A DNA stretch of 64,000 nt from Channallabes apus (taxonomy: Eukaryota > Chordata > Actinopteri > Siluriformes > Clariidae). Shown in pieces: positions 59,335 to 64,000 of this stretch. The translations under genes and the position numbers were made by a program. The DNA is taken from positions 5,080,401-5,144,400 of the forward strand of contig CM060125.1 in assembly GCA_030522415.1 (NCBI GenBank). Direction: 5' to 3'. Under the pieces are notes generated by a model. The model was given only the letters and a program-made list of their open reading frames with translations, made no database searches and was not told where the DNA came from. Position 1 is the stretch's first letter. Every line of letters begins with the position of its first letter.

Positions 59335-61334
59335 CTACACACACACACACATTACACACACTTTTTCAACAGTTCCATGAACTAAATCTAAAGGGATTGT
59401 TTCTGTCCTGTTTAAAATGACAGGTAAGGTTACTTAAATCAGTAATTGATTGATAGATAGATAGATAGACATAGGCTGAGTAAACCGCATGTCAGCGAGT
59501 GACTCACATTGAAGAGTCACTTAAATCAGTGAGTAAATCGACACCATGTGAGATAGGAATCACTCCAATAGGTTAGTGAATAACACATTCATTAGTGTTT
59601 TTTTTTTTCAGATTTGTCACACTTAAATGACTAAGATCATCAAACAAATTTTAATATTACACAAAGTTAACGAGGGTAAGTACAAAATGTAGTTCTTTTA
59701 TTTGGATTTCATTTATTAAGGTAAAGATCTTCCCAAAACTGCCTAACCCTATGTGAAAAAGTAATTCCCCGCCCCCTTGCTAAATGCTTTAAATGTAAAG
59801 CTGAATTAAATTTCACTTGCCACACACACAGGTCTGGTTACTGCCAGACACGTCAAATCAAGAAATCAAATAAACAGAACCTGACTGACTAAGTGAAGCA
59901 TGCTAAAGGATCTACAGAAGCAACACAATCTAAATAAATTCAAGAACTGATGAGAAACAAAGTATCTGACCTGTTTCAGTTTGGAAAGCATTACAAAACC
60001 ATTCCTAAGAACTTGGGACTCCAGCAAACCACAAATGGAGAAAACTTACTTTACTACAGTCTTACTTTAGGTTAAACATTTTTGAGAATTAGACCATCCG
60101 GCTAAGATAAATATTATGTCGTTGATTGATAAAATCTGGATTAAGTATTATATTCTATTTTATTTTGTTCCATTTATTTAATTTTTATTTTTCAGTTTCC
60201 CCCAGTCAGGGATTGCCACCTTATTGTGGTCAGGGGGTTTGCGTGCCTCAGTGACCTTAAGAGCTATACCAGCAGGAGCTTAGTCTTCAAGTGGGACACC
60301 CAAGTTGGACAGGTCTGAAGGTAGAGGCCTGACAAAGTGCAATCCACTTCTCCAGGCTTTGGACGCAGCTAACAACACAATTCAGGGCCAGGACCAGGTG
60401 TAGCTCAGTGGTTAAGGCATTTGACTACGGTTCGGAAGATCCCAGGTTCAAACCCCACAACCACCAAGTTGCCACTGTTGGGCCCTTGAGCAAGGCCCTT
60501 AATCCTCAACTGCTCAGATGTGTAATGAGATAAAAATGTAAGTCGCTCTGGATAAGAGCGTATGCCAAATGCCTAAATGTAAATGTAATTCAGCAAGGAC
60601 AATACTGTCAGTATAAGCACAGGGGGAAAAAAAACAGTGCTTGAACATTATGTGTACACATGATGCCCCCTTCACATTTCTGACTGCACCCCACCCCATA
60701 TGTGCCTGTCTAGAACCGGCCCTGTTCAACAATAAGAAAAAGATTCGGCAAAAATGGCATCCATGCATGAGATTATCCCCAAAACCTTTCTGTGGACTGA
60801 TGAGATAAAAGTTTATTTTTTAAGGTGTGCACTCGTTACAGCTGTTGTTTCTTTTTTCACATAGAGCCAAGACAGTTTTTTTTTTCCCTTAATGAATGAA
60901 AGAATAATGTTGAACAATGAAACCTCATGTTGTATTTACTCGGGTTATCTTTGTGTAAGATAAAATGATGATCTGAATCATTAAAGTGTGGCAAAATACT
61001 AAAAAAAAGAAAGGGGGCAATTGCATTGAACCTTGAGCTGTAAGTGTTTTTCATACAAACCCTATAATCCATGGTGAAACAGAACTAGTTACCTCATATA
61101 CTGGCTCTTTGTGTGTATCTGAACACATCCCTGTTTGAGCCAAAACAGGATCCTGAATGTGACTCGTATCCCACACCATCACTTCTCCACTGTACAGCCC
61201 TCCTGCAGCGTGAACACAAAAAAAAATTTCACCCCATTTTCCCATCGGCAGCCATCCGTTATTATATCGATATAACGCAATGTTGCCTGATTTATAGAAT
61301 GAGTCTGCAGGGTTGCTCTTTATAACAGTCAAAG

Positions 61335-61368
<34 letters not shown>

Positions 61369-63839
61369 TGAGTGGTGTAATAAAATTATAACAGTGCCTC
61401 AACAGTTTTTTTTTTGTGTGTATACAATATTATAAGTGTATTCCATTGCACATTGCTGTACAGTTATGTAATAAGAAAATAATCAGAGTAATAAATACAG
61501 AGTGTACATACTGTTTAGATCAATTTTGTGATCTTGCTAGCCTAGAGTGTGTGTGTGTGTGTGTGTGTGAGACAGGCTCTCAGCATCATCTCTGGTCTAT
61601 CAGATGGAATTGCTGTTCAGACCTGTGAAAATGGAAGTGAGGTTTTACCTGCAATCAGAGATGGCTTCAGCGGATGGAAGGACACACTCATGACTGGTGT
61701 TGTCGTCTCCATGGCAAGGTCGGGCATTTTCGGGTTCACTCTCCTACGGTCCAGATTCCACGTGCACACGTATGACCTTTCATTGCTCCAGTCACCATCA
61801 TCGACACTAAAATAGGAGCACAGCAATAACCGTGGGAGCAGGGAACAGGTGGAGCAAAATTTGGAGAGGTGGAGGTACGCTCTGGAAAGCAGAGGAATGA
61901 AGGTTAGCCGCAGCAAGACGGAATACATGTGTGTGAATGAGAGGGACCCAAGAGGAACGGTGAGGCTACAGGGAGCAGAGGTAAAGAAGGTGCAGGATTT
62001 TAAGTACTTAGGGTCAACGGTCGAGAGCAACGGAGAGTGTGGAAAGGAGGTGAAGAGGCGGGTACAGGCAGAGCTGAAGATGTTGAGGTTCTCTTTGGGA
62101 GTGACAAGGATGGATAGGATCAAGAATGAGTTCATCAGAGGGACAACCCATGTTAGATGTTTTGGAGATAAAGTCAGAGAGGCCAGATTGAGGTGGTTTG
62201 GACATGTTCAGAGGAGAGAGTGTGAATATATCGGTAGAAGGATGCTGAGGTTGGAACTGCCAGGCAGGAGGTCTAGAGGAAGACCAAAGAGGAGATTTAT
62301 GGATGCAGTGAGAGAGGACATGAAGTTAGTGGGTGTGAGAGAAGAGGATGCAGAGGAGGGTTAGATGGAGGCAGATGATTCGCTGTGGCGACCCCTGAAA
62401 GGGAACAGCCGAAAGAAGAAATGTAAGCACCGTTCATTTACATGTACACATATGGCCGTAAGCAAAACAAACAATGCGTTATCAAATGCTCGGCAAACTG
62501 CCGTGCTACTGAACTTTCATATTTGTTTGTAGCATGCAGTAAAGTGCATGTGACATAAAAATATATTTTTGTAATATCGTGCAATATCGTGCACCGTCTC
62601 AAGCTAGCAAACTTTAGCGATTTTTTTGCAAACGTTTCTTTACAGAACATCACCATAAACAAACACAAGACTAAAGGCAATATACATATAATGAAAACTT
62701 GTCCTAAAAATCTTTATTAATGGAAAAAATTAACATTTATGTGTCTGCTTGCTCGAGTGAGCAGCCATGTTGAACATTTCACTTAGCCCTTTGTTTGAAG
62801 TGAGGTCCCAAAAAATCTTCATTTGGAGGGCTATCTGGCCCTTCCCCCTCCCCCTACACCTCCAACCAAAAGAGAAATGAGACACCCCTACCCCTTCACG
62901 TCAACGCGCCAAACGGAGGGGTAGGGCTAAGTTTAGGGGTAAGGGGGAGAATTGGGATTCAGCCTAAAGAGACTTGTCTACCGACTGTGAAAAACACCCA
63001 AAGAAAGATGCCCAGGGTCCCTGCTCATCTGCGTGAACGTGCATTAGGCATGCTGCAGGGAGGCATGAGGACTGCTGATGTGGCTATAGGGCAATAAATC
63101 GCCATGTCCGCACTGTGAGACGCCTAAGACGGCGCTACAGGGAGACAGGAAGGACAGCTGATCATCCTCGCAGTGGAAGACCATGTATAACAACACCTGC
63201 ACAGGATGGGTACATCCGAATATCACACCTGCGTGACAGGTATAGGGTGGCCACAACAACTGCCCGAGTAAGTTTTATAAATAAGTTCCACAGTCATAAT
63301 TTTGACTCCATCTCTTAAAACTGTTACACTGTTTATTTATTATCATAAAGATAGTAATATGTGGCATACCGTCCATAAGCACACGCTATAACAGAACCTG
63401 TGCAGTTCCAGGACACACTGGTGACCTGCAGCCCCCCGTCCTGAGCTCCCGGGTACCTGAGACTAAATAAACATGACACCTGTACAAAAAAACAACAACA
63501 ACAACATAGTTTTATTATGTCAGAGCACTAAATATCACACAAAGGTGACTGAGCTTCTCCTGTGTGTCTGATCCTCACCGTCTCAAGCTGATCATTCCAG
63601 TTCACCTCATATCCATCAAAAGCATGGCTTTTTGAGTTCTTCACCAGCTCCTGGATGACCATGTCCTCTACACGGTGCAGGAAATCCCTCAACCCCGGCG
63701 GGTCACCTGACATATCTGAGCTGAGTGTGAGCTGATCAGCAAGGCTCTCTGGAGGATCAGTCTGCGTGCTGATGCTGAACACACTTCTGACCTGCGTCTC
63801 AGCCTCAGCTGTGTGAATTGGGATGGTCTGACATGTTTT
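57459..63839 (-). CDS. dync2i2: Dynein-2 intermediate chain 2 (WD repeat protein 34), 5'-truncated by window edge
   Basis: Eight coding exons on the - strand: 63839-63579, 63479-63370, 61806-61649, 61202-61093, 59334-59167, 58708-58476, 58396-58239 and 57691-57459 (TGA at 57461-57459). They join in phase and give 476 residues. Shared with remembered DYNC2I2/WDR34: [90 protein letters not shown] and [13 protein letters not shown]. The protein is an intermediate chain of cytoplasmic dynein-2, the motor for retrograde transport inside cilia. The C-terminal WD40 propeller binds the heavy chain; the N-terminal part binds light chains. The start codon and the first exon(s) lie beyond position 64000. 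Several mobile elements fill the introns. Confidence 0.94.
59716..60056 (+). mobile_element. Tc1-like transposon 5' fragment
   Basis: It begins AACTGCCTAACCCTATGTGA, AAAAGTAATTCCCCGCCCCC, includes AATTCAAGAACTGATGAGAA, ACAAAGTATCTGACC, GGAAAGCATTACAAAACCAT and GGGACTCCAGCAAACCACA, and then jumps to AATGGAGAAAAC. This follows the 5' end and transposase start of a well-known fish Tc1-like family, with an internal deletion just before AATGGAG. No open frame survives. It lies in the dync2i2 intron 59335-61092. Confidence 0.7.
60196..60395 (+). repeat. Unclassified old repeat-like segment
   Basis: The stretch GGGATTGCCACCTTATTGTG, GTCAGGGGGTTTGCGTGCC, AGAGCTATACCAGCAGGAGC and AAGTGGGACACCCAAGTTGG resembles a dispersed fish LINE 5' region from memory. 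No frame is intact. Class not determined. Confidence 0.4.
60396..60588 (+). mobile_element. tRNA-derived SINE, full length
   Basis: Head GGTGTAGCTCAGTGGTTAAG (box A), box B CCCAGGTTCAAACCCCACAA, body CCACTGTTGGGCCCTTGAGC, AAGGCCCTTAATCCTCAACT, tail AAATGTAAGTCGCTCTGGAT, AAGAGCGTATGCCAAATGCC, TAAATGTAAATGT. It is the best-preserved copy of this family in the window. Confidence 0.82.
60738..60815 (+). mobile_element. Small Tc1-like transposase fragment
   Basis: Contains GGCAAAAATGGCATCCATGC and CTTTCTGTGGACTGATGAGA, TAAAAGTTTA, which match the middle of fish Tc1-like transposase genes where the WTDE motif is coded. It is about 80 bp and possibly a leftover of the element starting at 59716. Confidence 0.55.
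61341..61368. repeat. Poly-A tract
   Basis: About 28 A residues in a dync2i2 intron (poly-T in gene orientation). No attached element was recognised. Confidence 0.85.
61830..62420 (+). mobile_element. LINE (RTE-like) 3' end, 5'-truncated, with internal deletion
   Basis: The frame 61849-62364 encodes the C-terminal part of a LINE reverse-transcriptase protein: [90 protein letters not shown]. Junction [15 protein letters not shown] appears to lack about 50 residues that family members have there, from memory. The 3' end is CGCTGTGGCGACCCCTGAAA, GGGAACAGCCGAAAGAAGAA. It is antisense to dync2i2 and its left edge is about 22 bp from the acceptor of exon 61806-61649. Clade assignment is tentative. 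Confidence 0.82.
63008..63267 (+). pseudogene. Tc1/mariner-like transposase fragment with frameshift
   Basis: ATG at 63008 opens [20 protein letters not shown], then the frame breaks near 63085-63095. A second frame, read from about 63096, gives [20 protein letters not shown] and [20 protein letters not shown]. This is the paired helix-turn-helix DNA-binding region of a Tc1-like transposase, including the GRPR-like hook RSGRP. It stops matching after about 63267, so the catalytic DDE part is absent. It lies in the dync2i2 intron between 61806 and 63370. Confidence 0.78.
63579..63839 (-). CDS. dync2i2: dync2i2 exon with light-chain-binding motifs
   Basis: This 261-nt exon (87 residues, phase 0 at both ends) begins [17 protein letters not shown] and continues to [13 protein letters not shown], then [20 protein letters not shown] and [22 protein letters not shown] and STQTD both have the form of the TQT motif bound by the DYNLL light chain. 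The helical [15 protein letters not shown] part matches the conserved region before the propeller. Acceptor: GCTGTCAG on the - strand. Confidence 0.88.
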
Positions 63840-63917
63840 CTGACAGCAGAAGCAGCAGTTAACAAGCAGTCTTATACATTCACACTTTTAACACAGCTGG
63901 CAAAACATCCTGTAATA

Positions 63918-64000
63918 TTGAATTCAATTCAATTTTATTCATATAGCGATTGTAACAATTATTCTAATAGTCATTGTCGCAAAGCAGCTTTTGTTTTTTT
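63918..64000. repeat. Dispersed fish repeat at the window edge
   Basis: TTCAATTCAATTTTATTCAT, ATAGCGATT and GTCATTGTCGCAAAGCAGCT match a very common fish repeat (often seen as TTTGTATAGCGCTTTT ... CAAAGCAGCTTTA). A related piece, TGTCATTGTCTCAAAGCAGC, is at about 58767-58786. The copy is cut by the window end. Confidence 0.6.

Noticed and set aside
1..64000. CRISPR arrays, operons, bacterial promoters, prophage or plasmid features
   Set aside because: The window is vertebrate nuclear DNA with spliced genes; regular repeats here are microsatellites and transposons.

Overview
This is a 64 kb piece of a vertebrate nuclear genome, almost certainly a teleost fish. The genes are split into short GT-AG exons inside long AT-rich introns. 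The introns are packed with fish-type repeats: tRNA-derived SINEs, V-SINE-like elements, hAT, piggyBac and Tc1-like DNA transposons, an RTE-like LINE tail, and many (GT)n, (AT)n and (GA)n microsatellites. No species can be named from the sequence alone.

Three protein genes are present. (1) smpd4 (neutral sphingomyelinase 3), + strand, 3' part only: nine coding exons from 4453 to 12711, encoding the C-terminal 507 residues and ending in a hydrophobic membrane anchor. (2) sptan1 (non-erythroid alpha-II spectrin), + strand, complete: a non-coding first exon at about 16.7 kb, a 14.7 kb first intron, ATG at 31519 and stop at 56705. The predicted protein is 2449 residues, without counting four recognisable in-frame cassette exons (20, 5, 6 and 21 residues). 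(3) dync2i2/wdr34 (dynein-2 intermediate chain 2, WD40 protein), - strand, 5'-truncated by the window edge: eight coding exons from 63839 down to 57459, encoding 476 residues. In all three genes every exon joins its neighbour in a consistent reading phase and the summed coding lengths divide by three.

Layout: 1-4452 smpd4 intron with a 1.4 kb hAT-type element; 4453-12711 smpd4 exons; 12712-16670 intergenic and repeat-rich; 16670-16846 GC-rich sptan1 promoter and first exon with a consensus CRE; 16847-31515 intron 1 with an inverted second copy of the same hAT element and a long (AT)n tract; 31516-56705 sptan1 coding exons; 56706-57458 shared convergent 3' region; 57459-63839 dync2i2.

The genes are functionally independent: membrane lipid turnover, the submembrane spectrin skeleton, and retrograde ciliary transport. 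From memory, sptan1 and dync2i2 are also tail-to-tail neighbours in human, so that pair looks like old vertebrate synteny. I did not find a new multi-gene system. The most interesting content is the set of alternative exons of sptan1, a changed calpain-site segment in spectrin, and several mobile elements whose exact boundaries and target-site duplications can be read directly.
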